The notes beneath the pieces were generated by a model. The model ran no database searches. It was given only the letters and a program-made list of their open reading frames with translations, and was not told the DNA's origin. Below are positions 29,966-39,052 of a stretch of 64,000 bases of DNA, one piece after another (positions within the stretch are counted from its first letter, which is position 1; every line of letters starts with the position of its first letter). Origin of the DNA: Campylobacter curvus (GTDB lineage Bacteria > Campylobacterota > Campylobacteria > Campylobacterales > Campylobacteraceae); the NCBI RefSeq assembly GCF_013372125.1, contig NZ_CP053826.1:1736001-1800000 (forward strand). The letters run 5' to 3'. The position numbers and the translations under genes were made by a program.

Positions 29966-31087
29966 TTGAACGGCAAATCGAAAAACGATCTTGAAATTTG
30001 GCTTGGCATCGCAGCTATCGTGCTATCATGCACGCTTAGCTTCGTAAGCTTTTGGCCGCTTAAAGATGAAATTTTAAAAGGCGAGATGGACTTTACCTTT
30101 ATCGTCCAAAACCTACTGCCGTTTGCGCTTTTATGCTTTGTCTGCTTTAAATTCCTACCTAAAATTTTAGTCGCTTTCAAGTCCCCCAAACGCCCTAAAA
30201 TCAACACCAACATTTTAAATTTCAAGATACCAAAAAGCCTAAACGTGCTTGAGATAAAGCGCAGGATACTGGTAAAAAAGATAACGGACTTTAAGATAAA
30301 ATTTATCCCTCTAGCCCTGATAATAGGGCTACTCATAGCTCACTACATATCGCTCATCTACGGCGTCGTCTGCGCGGGGCTGCTTTATCTGGGACTTTGG
30401 GCGATCTTATTAGGCGAAAAGAAACGTGCGTTCGTAAATGAGTTCAAACACGAGGTCATAACGAGAGTCGCCGCGCATTTTGGGCTAAGATACGACCCTG
30501 CAGGCTCTCTTGGCTTGGCGGAGTTTTTTATGATCTATGACTGCAGCGTCGATGAATACTACGGCGAGGATCTAATCAGCGGCGAGATAGAGGGCGTGAA
30601 TGTGAAATTTAGCGATTTTTGCGCGCTGATGGAGGTAAAGACCAAAAACCATACCACCAAAGTCCCGCAGTTTCAGGGCGTTTTATTTGTAGCCGACTTC
30701 AATAAAAAACTCGCCCACACGACCAGAGTCTATCACGTAAAATCAAAAAATTTAGCCCATGAGGGGCGACGGGCAAATATGGACAACGTGAAATTTGAAA
30801 GGCTTTTTGATGTTTACTCCACCGATCAAATAGCCGCCAGATACGTTCTCACGCCTGCGATGATGGAGCGTATCTTAGGACTTGAAGCGAGATTCAACGC
30901 CCCTATCGATCTCGTTTTCACACAAAACAAAATTTTCATCGCGGTCGAGACATGGACGGACGGCTTTGAGCCAAACATCGATCTAAGCCTCATAAAAAGC
31001 CAAACACTGAGCCTTTACATGAGCCAGATACAAGACTTTGCGGACATCGTAAAAGAGCTAAAGCTAAATCAAAAAATTTGGATATGA
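29966..31087 (+). CDS. DUF3137 membrane protein, second paralogue
   Basis: A 373-residue paralogue of the preceding gene, starting at TTG with AGGTAGG just upstream. Hydrophobic segments lie at about 8 to 28, 41 to 62 and 110 to 150, and the C-terminal domain repeats the motif SVDEYYGEDLISGEIEGVNV and the ending ELKLNQKIWI. The core domain is much better conserved between the two copies than the membrane part, which suggests that the soluble domain carries the shared activity. A terminator follows. Confidence 0.82.
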   Translation: MNGKSKNDLEIWLGIAAIVLSCTLSFVSFWPLKDEILKGEMDFTFIVQNLLPFALLCFVCFKFLPKILVAFKSPKRPKINTNILNFKIPKSLNVLEIKRRILVKKITDFKIKFIPLALIIGLLIAHYISLIYGVVCAGLLYLGLWAILLGEKKRAFVNEFKHEVITRVAAHFGLRYDPAGSLGLAEFFMIYDCSVDEYYGEDLISGEIEGVNVKFSDFCALMEVKTKNHTTKVPQFQGVLFVADFNKKLAHTTRVYHVKSKNLAHEGRRANMDNVKFERLFDVYSTDQIAARYVLTPAMMERILGLEARFNAPIDLVFTQNKIFIAVETWTDGFEPNIDLSLIKSQTLSLYMSQIQDFADIVKELKLNQKIWI

Positions 31088-31119
31088 GGCGAGAGTGAAA
31101 TTCGCTCGCCTCGCTTTTT
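31086..31119 (+). terminator. Terminator of the lemA operon
   Basis: Stem GAGGCGAG / CTCGCCTC with an 11-base loop and then GCTTTTT. It starts at the stop codon of the second DUF3137 gene and may also serve the convergent chemoreceptor gene. Confidence 0.75.
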
Positions 31120-31122
31120 AAA

Positions 31123-32826
31123 TCAAGTCCTGAATTTATTTAAATTCGCATTTAGACTCTCGGTCATGTCGCTAAGATGAGTCGCTGCACTTGCGATCTC
31201 CTCGACGCTTCTAGCGTTTTGCTGCGAGAGGGCATCAACGTTTTCGATGCTTTTTATCACGTTTTTGATATTTGCGCTAGTGTTTATATAGTCCTTAGCC
31301 GCATGCTCGCTCATCGCCAAGGTCTCGCTCATCAGCGCATTCATATCAGATACCTTGTTCTCTATCTGTCCAGAAACTTTAATCAGATCTTGCGCTCTTT
31401 TGGCGTTCTCGCCTATCTGATCGCTAGAAGTCGAGATCTCTTGGACGATCAAATTTATAGTCGCGTTTATCTCCGTTAGACTCTTTTGAGTTCGCTCGGC
31501 AAGCTGCCTAACCTCATCAGCCACGACGGCAAATCCCTTGCCGTGATCGCCCGCACGCGCCGCCTCGATAGCGGCGTTAAGAGCTAGCAGGTTCGTCTGA
31601 TCGGCGATATCGTTTATCACGTTTAGTATGCCGCGCACGTTTTCGGTATCTTGCGTCAAATTTCGCATCTTCTCGGCCAGCTCTATCTCGGTTTGCGCTG
31701 CGGAGTTGATGTCATGTCCTAGTCCTAAAACGGCGTCTGCGACCTCTTTGATGAAAAGCCCTGTCTTTTCTAAATTTTGCCTGCTGGCGTTCGTCTCTTC
31801 GAGTGAATCTTTTATCTCATCGCCGATTTGCTGCGCTTTTTGCGTAGTTTGCGCGATGATCTTGGTCGAGTCCTCTACACGCTTGCCGGTTTGCACCGAG
31901 GTGGAGGAGAGCTCTTGAGCGATAGAGGAATTTTCATTTGAAAGGCCCTTTGTGTTTTCTATGACCGTCCTCAGCTCACCGGTGAGATCGTTGATAGAGT
32001 TTGAGATCTGGGCTATCTCGTCGTTTTTATCAGATACGAGCTTTTTGGTCAGATCGCCTTTGCCCTCTTTTATATCAGCCGACATATGCCCCAAAGTATC
32101 TACGATGTTTCCTATCGGAGATATCAAAATTTTATTTAGTATGACTAGAGCCAGCACTATCAAAATGATCGTCGCGACCACGCAGATAACAACAAATGTC
32201 AGAGTGTTGTGCGAATTCGTGTCGTTTAGTGTCGCACGCTCGGAGTCTATCTTGGTTTGCAGATCGTCTATGTAGATGCCGCTTCCTATCATCCATCCAT
32301 AAGGCTCGAAACCAGCCGAATATCCGAGCTTATCGACTGGCTGCTCGCCCTCTTTTTTAGCCCAGCCAAAAGTCAGGAAGTCGCCGCCTTTTTTGGCGTT
32401 TTCTATGAGCTTTTCGATGAGCGGTAAGCCCCTTGGATCCTTAAGTCCTATGATGTTTTTGCCGACTAAAGAGGGCTTTTCCGGGTGCATCATGACATTG
32501 CCCTCGTAGTCATAGATGAAAATATAGCCTGATTTATCGGTGAAAAATTTTATCGGCGAGATGATACTGAAAATTTCACTCTTTATGGCCTCATCAGAGA
32601 GCCCCTTTTTCTTGCCGTTTTGATAGACGAGATTCATCACTTGATTTAGCGTATCGACCTCGTCTTTTAGATCGGCCTTTCTGGCTTCTACCAGGTCGTT
32701 GTAGGATTTATCGGCGAAAAATTCCGTCAGATCCGACGAAAATTTGCTGTTTAATACGGTCAGTACGAGGCTGATCACAAGTATCGAAACTACGAACAAT
32801 ACGATGACTTTTGTTGAAATTTTCAT
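31123..32826 (-). CDS. Methyl-accepting chemotaxis protein with periplasmic Cache domain
   Basis: A 567-residue chemoreceptor: membrane helix (about 7 to 26), single periplasmic Cache domain (about 35 to 190, with the [22 protein letters not shown] core), second helix (about 203 to 228), HAMP (about 229 to 283) and a long cytoplasmic signalling coiled coil. The kinase-control tip [20 protein letters not shown] is intact. There is no CheR/CheB pentapeptide at the C-terminus. The LMHPEKPS-like ligand-side motif ([14 protein letters not shown]) is common in sCache_2 receptors that bind small carboxylates; the ligand is not predictable. It is monocistronic. Confidence 0.93.
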   Translation of the reverse strand: MKISTKVIVLFVVSILVISLVLTVLNSKFSSDLTEFFADKSYNDLVEARKADLKDEVDTLNQVMNLVYQNGKKKGLSDEAIKSEIFSIISPIKFFTDKSGYIFIYDYEGNVMMHPEKPSLVGKNIIGLKDPRGLPLIEKLIENAKKGGDFLTFGWAKKEGEQPVDKLGYSAGFEPYGWMIGSGIYIDDLQTKIDSERATLNDTNSHNTLTFVVICVVATIILIVLALVILNKILISPIGNIVDTLGHMSADIKEGKGDLTKKLVSDKNDEIAQISNSINDLTGELRTVIENTKGLSNENSSIAQELSSTSVQTGKRVEDSTKIIAQTTQKAQQIGDEIKDSLEETNASRQNLEKTGLFIKEVADAVLGLGHDINSAAQTEIELAEKMRNLTQDTENVRGILNVINDIADQTNLLALNAAIEAARAGDHGKGFAVVADEVRQLAERTQKSLTEINATINLIVQEISTSSDQIGENAKRAQDLIKVSGQIENKVSDMNALMSETLAMSEHAAKDYINTSANIKNVIKSIENVDALSQQNARSVEEIASAATHLSDMTESLNANLNKFRT

Positions 32827-32848
32827 ATCTTACCCCCGTAAATTTTAA

Positions 32849-33030
32849 TGGCTCTGTTATAGTAAAGTATTGATACCCGCTTCGCTTCTGCTTTGCAGTT
32901 GCGAACGAAGTGAAGCAAAAACCTTGCTTACTCCGCAAAGCGCCGAACATATAGCACGATTTTAGCGCTCACTTCACAAGGTTTGACTTCGCTTTTGTGA
33001 AAGCTAAAACGATACTTTGTTAGAGCAAAA
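32849..33030 (+). repeat. Intergenic repeat family 1, copy b
   Basis: The 337-base gap upstream of the chemoreceptor is mostly this element: left end GGCTCTGTTATAGTAAAGTA, core CATATAGCACGATTTTAGCG (about 32949-32968) and right end ATACTTTGTTAGAGC, which is the inverted left end. The remaining 130 bases show no gene. Confidence 0.65.
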
Positions 33031-33131
33031 CCATTTTAATCAAAACGATTTTAGTCCTATGAAACTTAATGGTTAATAAAAAGACAATGATTGCTTAAAA
33101 AAAATTAAAGGTTAGTTACAAGAGTAAATTT

Positions 33132-33159
33132 ATAGCCCGAAATTCAGCTTTCGGGCTAT
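33132..33159 (-). terminator. Terminator of the 33164 gene
   Basis: Stem ATAGCCCGA / TCGGGCTAT with a 10-base loop directly after the stop codon. Confidence 0.65.
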
Positions 33160-33163
33160 GTGT

Positions 33164-33451
33164 TTAGGCTACTGCGTAAATTTTGATCTGCGGTGCAGTG
33201 TCAAATAGCGGCGAAAGCTCTCTTACGACATCATTTTCGAAAAGCTCGCTTTTTAAATAGGCATTTGCATTTTCTACGCTGTCAAATCCATGCAATACCT
33301 GCACGTCTTCGTCTCTAACGAGCAAGTCTTTACTTTTTGCACCCTTGATATTTTTTAAAAACGGCTCTTTATACTTCGTATAAACAGCTGCGGCCGCGGC
33401 TCTGTTTTTCTCTTTTACAAAAAGAGTGATCTGTAAAAACGCTTTTGTCAT
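33164..33451 (-). CDS. Small dimeric alpha-beta barrel-like protein
   Basis: A 95-residue soluble protein. The open frame starts at 33487, but ATG 33451 has an AAAGGAG site and begins MTKAFLQITLFVKEKNRAA, so it is the better start. The alternating pattern (a strand ITLFVK, helix to YTKYKEPFLKNIKG, strand LLVRDEDVQVLHGF, helix SVENANAYLKSELFENDVVREL, strand QIKIYAV) matches ferredoxin-like proteins of the ABM/EthD type. Catalysis is not evident. It is divergent from a Crp/Fnr regulator with a palindrome between them, so it is probably a target of that regulator. Confidence 0.65.
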   Translation of the reverse strand: MTKAFLQITLFVKEKNRAAAAAVYTKYKEPFLKNIKGAKSKDLLVRDEDVQVLHGFDSVENANAYLKSELFENDVVRELSPLFDTAPQIKIYAVA

Positions 33452-33524
33452 TTTAGCTCCTTTAATGAAATTTGACAGGCGGATCATAGCGCTAAAATCA
33501 AATAAGATAAACTACATATGTTGA

Positions 33525-33540
33525 GTAAAACGTGTTTTAT
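33525..33540. promoter_or_regulatory. Palindromic operator candidate between divergent genes
   Basis: GTAAAACGTGTTTTAT is a 16-base near-perfect palindrome, 50 to 75 bases from both divergent starts. It is not the FNR box TTGAT-N4-ATCAA, but Crp/Fnr relatives use diverged boxes. Confidence 0.45.
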
Positions 33541-33589
33541 TTGAGATTAACCGCGTAAATTTTATAATCACAAAAAATGGAGCGAAACG

Positions 33590-34195
33590 ATGAAATTTGA
33601 CTTTTTTGACGGGCTAAACCCTCAAGAAATAGAGCTCGTAAAGGCGAGATCAAAATCGGTAAATTTTAAAAAAGGCGCGATACTTTTTTATGAGGGTGAC
33701 ATTTGTGAGGAAATTTTATACCTTGAAAAGGGCAAGATAAAGCTTTTAGTCGCGGCAAACGAAGCTTCGCAGATACCGCTTTATGATTTTTGCGAAGGGG
33801 AGCAATGTATAGTAAATATAGCAAGCGCCCTTTCTCACAGCAAAGCCATGGCGACGGCAGAAGCCATGACCGATATAAAGGGGCTTTTGATCCCGGCTAG
33901 CGTGATCCGCGAACTGATAGCGACCTCAAGCGCCTATCAAGCTAAAATTTTCTCACTTTTCACGCTTAGATATGCCTCTTTAACCACGCTTATAGAAGAT
34001 GCTAAATTTAAGCGCCTAGACAGCAGGATCTTAGAATTCCTGCGCTCTTTCAATACCGCAGAAATTCGCGTCACGAATAAAGAGATAGCAGAACATCTCG
34101 GCACTTCGCAAAATGTCATAAACCGTGTATTGCAAGATCTGAAAAATAAAAATTTACTAAAGCTCGCACGCGGAAAGATCACGCTACTAAAGTGA
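33590..34195 (+). CDS. Crp/Fnr-family transcription regulator
   Basis: A 201-residue regulator: cyclic-nucleotide-type sensor domain (about 10 to 120), dimer helix and a C-terminal winged helix-turn-helix (about 150 to 195, recognition region NKEIAEHLGTSQNVINRVLQ). There is no N-terminal Cys cluster, so it is not an oxygen-sensing FNR. Cys at about 39, 68 and 74 (DICEE, FCEGEQCIVN) could act in haem or redox sensing. In Campylobacter, NssR of this family governs nitrosative stress genes, and an NnrS gene lies 1 kb downstream, but orthology to NssR is not shown. Confidence 0.85.
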   Translation: MKFDFFDGLNPQEIELVKARSKSVNFKKGAILFYEGDICEEILYLEKGKIKLLVAANEASQIPLYDFCEGEQCIVNIASALSHSKAMATAEAMTDIKGLLIPASVIRELIATSSAYQAKIFSLFTLRYASLTTLIEDAKFKRLDSRILEFLRSFNTAEIRVTNKEIAEHLGTSQNVINRVLQDLKNKNLLKLARGKITLLK

Positions 34196-34216
34196 TCTAG
34201 ACTTTTAAAAGATACG

Positions 34217-34240
34217 TATTAACGATAATGGTTATTAAAA
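34217..34240 (+). promoter_or_regulatory. Candidate Fur box before the methyltransferase
   Basis: ATTAACGATAATGGTTATTA is close to the Fur consensus (GATAAT repeats) and carries the same TAACCATT core, in the opposite orientation, as the candidate box before the siderophore receptor pseudogene. Confidence 0.5.
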
Positions 34241-34383
34241 TTTGGAGTATAATAACGCAAAGGTTTTGTTTGACAAGGTATTGATATTTTTCAACAAGTG
34301 CTTCAAAGATTTTACTACGCTAGATAGATTTAAAAATCACACTTCATCAAACAAAGCCGATGGATTCAAACGAAAGGATAAAT

Positions 34384-35223
34384 ATGCAAAAGATCAGCTT
34401 TAAAGACGGCGTTTCAGAGACATTACTCATAAATTTATACTTTAGAAGCCTTGAAAACAAACTGCCTAAGCCCTTGTTAAAAGATGAATTTTCAGGTGCG
34501 GTGGTGGATAAGATCGATTATGATTTTTCCAAATTCGATAGCTCCGATATGAGCCGCATCGGCGTGATCATCAGGGCCAAATATTTTGACGATGAGATCA
34601 TAGAATTTGCCAAAAACAAAGAGTGTATCGTCGTCGTTCAGGTGGGTGCGGGCTTTGACACGAGGCCGCTTAGGCTAGAGCATGCTTGCCCTAACGCCGT
34701 ATTTTACGACCTTGATCTGCCTGATGTCATAAAATTTCGCGATGAGCTCGTGCCAAAAGCAAAGCAAAATTTCAGCCTAGCTTGCTCCATGCTAGAGACT
34801 GCGTGGATGGACGAGCTAGCGGGAAAATACCCGCAGACTCCGTTTATTTTTGTCTTGGAGGGCGTCTCGATGTATTTCGAGGAGAGCGAGATGAAGGGCT
34901 TTTTCCTAAATTTAGCCAAGCGCTTTAAAGGCGAAGTCGCACTCGACTTACTAAACGTCTGGTGCTGCAAGATGATGGCGAAAAATCACACCAAGCACGA
35001 TACTTTAAAATATATCAAAGACGCAAAGACGAAATTTGGCATCGATGATCCGCGCGACATAGAGCGCTGGGACGATGAGGGGTGTATCAAATACCTAAAA
35101 ACAGGCATCATGATGGACATGTATCTAAATCGCTGGCCGTTTAAGGCGCGGCTGATGAGATTTATCCCGACACTAAAGCACTCTTGTACGATGAGCGTTT
35201 ATGGGCTAAATTTAGCTCAATGA
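34384..35223 (+). CDS. Class I methyltransferase, TcmP/PPM1-like
   Basis: A 279-residue SAM-dependent O-methyltransferase of the leucine-carboxyl/TcmP type. Motifs: RAKYFDDEIIEFA, the SAM-binding VVQVGAGFDTRPLRL, FYDLDLPDVIKFRDEL and FVLEGVSMYF. ATG at 34384 is preferred over the upstream ATG at 34360 because AAAGGA stands 6 bases before it. The substrate is unknown; characterised relatives methylate carboxyl groups of polyketides or proteins. A Fur-like box upstream suggests expression under iron limitation. It is convergent with the NnrS gene and overlaps it by 7 bases. Confidence 0.82.
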   Translation: MQKISFKDGVSETLLINLYFRSLENKLPKPLLKDEFSGAVVDKIDYDFSKFDSSDMSRIGVIIRAKYFDDEIIEFAKNKECIVVVQVGAGFDTRPLRLEHACPNAVFYDLDLPDVIKFRDELVPKAKQNFSLACSMLETAWMDELAGKYPQTPFIFVLEGVSMYFEESEMKGFFLNLAKRFKGEVALDLLNVWCCKMMAKNHTKHDTLKYIKDAKTKFGIDDPRDIERWDDEGCIKYLKTGIMMDMYLNRWPFKARLMRFIPTLKHSCTMSVYGLNLAQ

Positions 35224-36554
35224 GGCATGAAACCTTTTATCAAGATGGTGACATATTTTGCACCCCAAATGCCAAGCGCCGTGACGAGTAAGGCGGCACT
35301 TAAATTTATCCAAAACGCATAATCAAGGCTGAAATTTAGCCCCAATGCCGCGACGATCCTGGCACAGGCTACGATTTGTAAAAGCAAAAATATAAAAATG
35401 GCAAATTTGCCTGCATGCGGCACTTGTCCCGAATGTCCCAAAACGACTCTCGTGCCAAAACCGATCAAAATGGTCACAAAATATCCAAGCCCAAAGGCGT
35501 GAAGCGAAGCCTTTTCAAATACCGCTCCCCAAGAAAAAAGATCGTTTAGATCATTGAGAGCGGCGATAAAAAAGCCAAAAGGTATCCAATAAAGCGACAA
35601 AAACAGCACCCAAAGTATCGCAGGAGCTCTGAAAAACGGCAGCTTCCACTTAAAAAATAGCTCGTATACGAAAAACGCAAATAGCAAGACATCGGGTAAA
35701 ATCTCTAAGCTAGAGCCCGTAAATAGCACCTTCAAGGCGAGTAAGAAAAACAGCTTCTCCATCAAAAATTTAGACTTATTTATCTTGTATCCGGTGATCT
35801 TGACCGAGGTAAAAAACGGGATCATCCTTTGCGCGATAGCAAATATAAGAGCGAACAAAAACAGATAAAAGCCCGCATATATAGCGATTTGCCTTAGTAA
35901 AAAGCTAAATTTTGTATCCGCCTGTGAGAGCAAAAATGCCAAATTCGCCGCAAGCCCCGCCGCAAACGTGATGAGCACCCATTTGGTGTCGTATTTGTCC
36001 TTTATGAGCGATCTGGCGTGGATTTTAAATAGCGTGATGAAGCTTATAGTTTGAAGTGCGAGATCAAGCGCCATAAACAAAATGTAAGAATTCCCGTCAA
36101 AAAACATCGAAGCAAAAAAGCCCCAAGAGATGATGAAATACGCCCAAAACTGCCGCATATAGGTGCTTTTAGCGATACTTGCCTGCACTAAAAATTTAGG
36201 GAAAACGACAAACAAAAACCCCAGAAAAAACTGGATAAAGATCACAAAAACGAAGGCATAGACGTGAAACAGCGTGATGTCGGCGCCAATAACACCGTTT
36301 GTCAAAAACGCAAGCAGCATCAAACCAGTAAAAGCGATAAGCTGCACTGAACCGTTTGCGAAAAACGGCTGATGGGGCTGAGCGCAAAATCTCTCGTACC
36401 ATCTAGCAAAAGCTGAAATTTCAGGCGTCCTCATCTGCTCGCTACTTTGGCTGGCGCCAAACGTGCTAAATTTCACTGCGCCTTTTGAAACACTGGGCCT
36501 AAATACGCCGAAATTTGCGCCATCATTTGGCTTTAGATGATCTTTGAACTGCAT
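35217..36554 (-). CDS. nnrS: NnrS family haem-copper membrane protein
   Basis: A 445-residue protein with about 12 membrane helices and the family motifs RPFFLLA-like FARWYERFCAQPHQPFF at the N-terminus, FTSVKITGYKINKSKF and GFGTRVVLGHSGQ near the C-terminus. NnrS proteins bind haem and copper and protect cells from nitric oxide; the mechanism is not settled. Denitrification genes (nosY, nosF) occur at the end of this window, which fits an organism handling nitrogen oxides. It is a single gene. Confidence 0.88.
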   Translation of the reverse strand: MQFKDHLKPNDGANFGVFRPSVSKGAVKFSTFGASQSSEQMRTPEISAFARWYERFCAQPHQPFFANGSVQLIAFTGLMLLAFLTNGVIGADITLFHVYAFVFVIFIQFFLGFLFVVFPKFLVQASIAKSTYMRQFWAYFIISWGFFASMFFDGNSYILFMALDLALQTISFITLFKIHARSLIKDKYDTKWVLITFAAGLAANLAFLLSQADTKFSFLLRQIAIYAGFYLFLFALIFAIAQRMIPFFTSVKITGYKINKSKFLMEKLFFLLALKVLFTGSSLEILPDVLLFAFFVYELFFKWKLPFFRAPAILWVLFLSLYWIPFGFFIAALNDLNDLFSWGAVFEKASLHAFGLGYFVTILIGFGTRVVLGHSGQVPHAGKFAIFIFLLLQIVACARIVAALGLNFSLDYAFWINLSAALLVTALGIWGAKYVTILIKGFMPH

Positions 36555-36610
36555 TTTATCCCTTGGGTTTTATATGATTTTGGGCGAAACTCGCCCCTAA
36601 AATTTTAATG

Positions 36611-37138
36611 TCAGCTACCGCAGCAAGTGCTCGCAGCCTCGTTTGCAGCTTTTAAAGCCGCTTCATAATCAGGCTCATCGGCGATCTCTGCGACTATCTC
36701 TTTGTAAGTGATGACGCCGCTTGCGTTTATGACAAACACCGCCCTTGCGGTAAGTCCGGCCAGAACGCTATCTTCTATCAAGACGCCGTAAGCTTTTGCA
36801 AATTCTTTGGCTCTAAAGTCGCTTGCGACCTTGACGTTTTCGATGCCCTCGGCTTGGCAAAATCTACCCATCGCAAACGGTAGATCCATCGAGATCAAGA
36901 TAAGCTGGGCATTTTGGATATTTGCGGCTTTGACGTTAAATTTCTTGGCCTCCATCGCGCAAACATCGGTATCAAGCGACGGAACGGCTACGACGATCTG
37001 CACCACGCCCTGTTCGCCGCCGATTTGTATGTCGCTTAGATCCTTGCCGACTGCCTTTACTATCGGGGCTTTTTCGCCCACGCTTACGCTGTTTGTGCCT
37101 AAATTTACGACACTTCCTTTAAATTTCGTTGTTGCCAT
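36611..37138 (-). CDS. tpx: Thiol peroxidase
   Basis: Tpx is an atypical two-Cys peroxiredoxin that removes hydrogen and alkyl peroxides in the periplasm or cytosol. The peroxidatic Cys60 lies in PSLDTDVCAMEAKKF and the resolving Cys94 in GRFCQAEGIENV, matching Cys61 and Cys95 of E. coli. The 175-residue protein ends in an extra STCCGS tail with two adjacent cysteines, which is unusual and could bind metal or join disulfide exchange. AAAGGAT precedes the start. Confidence 0.93.
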   Translation of the reverse strand: MATTKFKGSVVNLGTNSVSVGEKAPIVKAVGKDLSDIQIGGEQGVVQIVVAVPSLDTDVCAMEAKKFNVKAANIQNAQLILISMDLPFAMGRFCQAEGIENVKVASDFRAKEFAKAYGVLIEDSVLAGLTARAVFVINASGVITYKEIVAEIADEPDYEAALKAANEAASTCCGS

Positions 37139-37227
37139 TGTTTTATCCTTTTTTTAGATTTGACAGGCTCATTTTACCAAAAGCGGACAAATGATATCTT
37201 AATTAACATCAACTACGAAATTTGGGT

Positions 37228-37515
37228 TTATTTTTTAAAATTTAGCAAAATTTGAACGAATTTAGCCAGAAGGCAAAGAGCGAAAAACAGCATAAAAGCG
37301 TAATTTATATAATTTTCAACCAGCCAAGCTGCCCACTCGTAAGTATTGCTGGCGATATAGCAGAACAAAATAGCGCCCCAAAAAGCTGAGGCTAAAAGCA
37401 TAGAAGCTACGAATTTCGCCGTGCGTTTGGGCTTGCTTTGTATCCAAATAGCAAGCAACGGGGCTACGAAAAAGATAAACGCCCAAAGCGCCAAATCTGC
37501 GTGATCAAAAAGCAA
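37228..37515 (-). CDS. Small membrane protein of unknown function
   Basis: A 95-residue hydrophobic protein with three predicted membrane helices (about 8 to 26, 35 to 57, 68 to 90) and a basic loop KPKRT. No family is recognised. It starts 33 bases after the end of the TlyC-type gene in the same direction and may share its transcript. Confidence 0.6.
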   Translation of the reverse strand: MLFDHADLALWAFIFFVAPLLAIWIQSKPKRTAKFVASMLLASAFWGAILFCYIASNTYEWAAWLVENYINYAFMLFFALCLLAKFVQILLNFKK

Positions 37516-37548
37516 TATCTATTTTGCCATACTCAAAATTTAGCGCGA

Positions 37549-38877
37549 TTAGTCGTCGTCTTGTAAAATTTTCTTTCTTACCTTGACGCTCGAGATACTA
37601 GCTCCGTCCATTTTTCGCACCTCGTAGTAGCAGTTTTCATCCTCGATCTTATCGCCGACGACCGGCAAACGACCGATGAGGTTGAATACGTACCCGCCGA
37701 TAGTGAGCTGATCGGTCTCCTCATCAAAGCTGATGCCAAGTAGCTCCTCGACGCTCTCAAGGTCGAAACGACCGTTGAATTCATAGATATTTTCGTTGAT
37801 CTTTTTATAATGCGGATCGGCCTCGTCGTGCTCGTCGTTTAGATCGCCAAGCACCTCTTCCATTATATCTTCCATGGTAAGAAGCCCCGCCGTGCCGCCG
37901 TATTCATCTACTACAAGAGCGGCTGAAATTTGCTGCTTGTTCATCATGACAAGCACTTTTGAGATCGAAAGGCTCTCCGGGACGATGACGAATTTACGCA
38001 CGATCTTGTCGAAGTCCTTTTCTTTATCCTCGTTAAAATGCAGCTGCAAAACGTCGCGGATATGTATCATGCCAAGTATCGTGTCTTTTGAGCCGTCTAT
38101 ATACGGATAGCGCGTGTATTTGGACTCGAAAACGACCTTTAAATTTTCCTCGAAGCTTTTTTGTTTGTTGATACAGACCATATCGCGGCGAGGCGTCATT
38201 ATCTCTTTTGCGACCGTGTCGCTGAAGTCCACTGCATTTTTGATGATCTCGGTCTCAAAGCTATCGAGCACACCGCCTTTTAGGCTCTCGCCTACGATTA
38301 TCTTTATCTCCTCCTCGGAGTGTGCGAGCTCACTTTCTTTGGCCGGCTTTATGCCAAGTGCGGCGAGACCGGCATTTGCCAATATATCAAATAGCTTTAT
38401 GACAGGCGAAAACAGCACCCAAAACAAATGAAGCGGACGAGCGATGGCAAGCACGGTTTTTTCGGACTTTGCGATGGCGACGGACTTTGGCACAAGCTCG
38501 CCGATTACGACGTGAAGCAACGTGATGAGCGTAAATGCTATCGCAAAGCCGACCGTATGCACCAAGATATCGTTGAAATTTAGAAATTTTTTAAGCGGCT
38601 CTTCGATGAGTCTGGCTACCGCGGGCTCGCCTATCCAGCCTAGCGCGAGCGAGCTTAGCGTGATACCAAGCTGAGTGGCGCTTAGATAAGTATCTAGTTT
38701 ATTTGACATATCAAAGGCGAGCTGGGCGTTTGGTATTTTATCTTTTATGAGCTCTTCAAGGCGTGATTTGCGTATCTTGACGAGTGAAAATTCCGAGAGG
38801 ACAAAGAAAGCGTTTAATAAAATGAATACGACGGCTAGAACTATCATTAAAAGCGAAGTATCGCTACTGGGGTGCAA
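37549..38877 (-). CDS. TlyC/CNNM-type membrane protein with CBS and CorC domains
   Basis: A 442-residue protein in the order CNNM transmembrane domain (about 1 to 190), paired CBS domains (about 205 to 340, including TPRRDMVCI and VDEYGGTAGLLTMEDIMEEV) and a C-terminal CorC_HlyC domain (about 355 to 438). Relatives are implicated in magnesium or cobalt efflux; the old name hemolysin is not supported by function. It stands alone apart from the small membrane protein downstream. Confidence 0.9.
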   Translation of the reverse strand: MHPSSDTSLLMIVLAVVFILLNAFFVLSEFSLVKIRKSRLEELIKDKIPNAQLAFDMSNKLDTYLSATQLGITLSSLALGWIGEPAVARLIEEPLKKFLNFNDILVHTVGFAIAFTLITLLHVVIGELVPKSVAIAKSEKTVLAIARPLHLFWVLFSPVIKLFDILANAGLAALGIKPAKESELAHSEEEIKIIVGESLKGGVLDSFETEIIKNAVDFSDTVAKEIMTPRRDMVCINKQKSFEENLKVVFESKYTRYPYIDGSKDTILGMIHIRDVLQLHFNEDKEKDFDKIVRKFVIVPESLSISKVLVMMNKQQISAALVVDEYGGTAGLLTMEDIMEEVLGDLNDEHDEADPHYKKINENIYEFNGRFDLESVEELLGISFDEETDQLTIGGYVFNLIGRLPVVGDKIEDENCYYEVRKMDGASISSVKVRKKILQDDD

Positions 38878-39052
38878 GTATGATCCTTAAAAGTTAAAAA
38901 TTTCAGAGATTATATCAAAAAGTGCGAAATTTCTCAAACGCCCAAACGACTTACACCAAAGGTAACAGCCGTTGATTTATTTTACATTTATAAATAGTTC
39001 TTAAATCATATTTAGATAACATAGCTACTAATCAAAATTTACGGACAACAAC

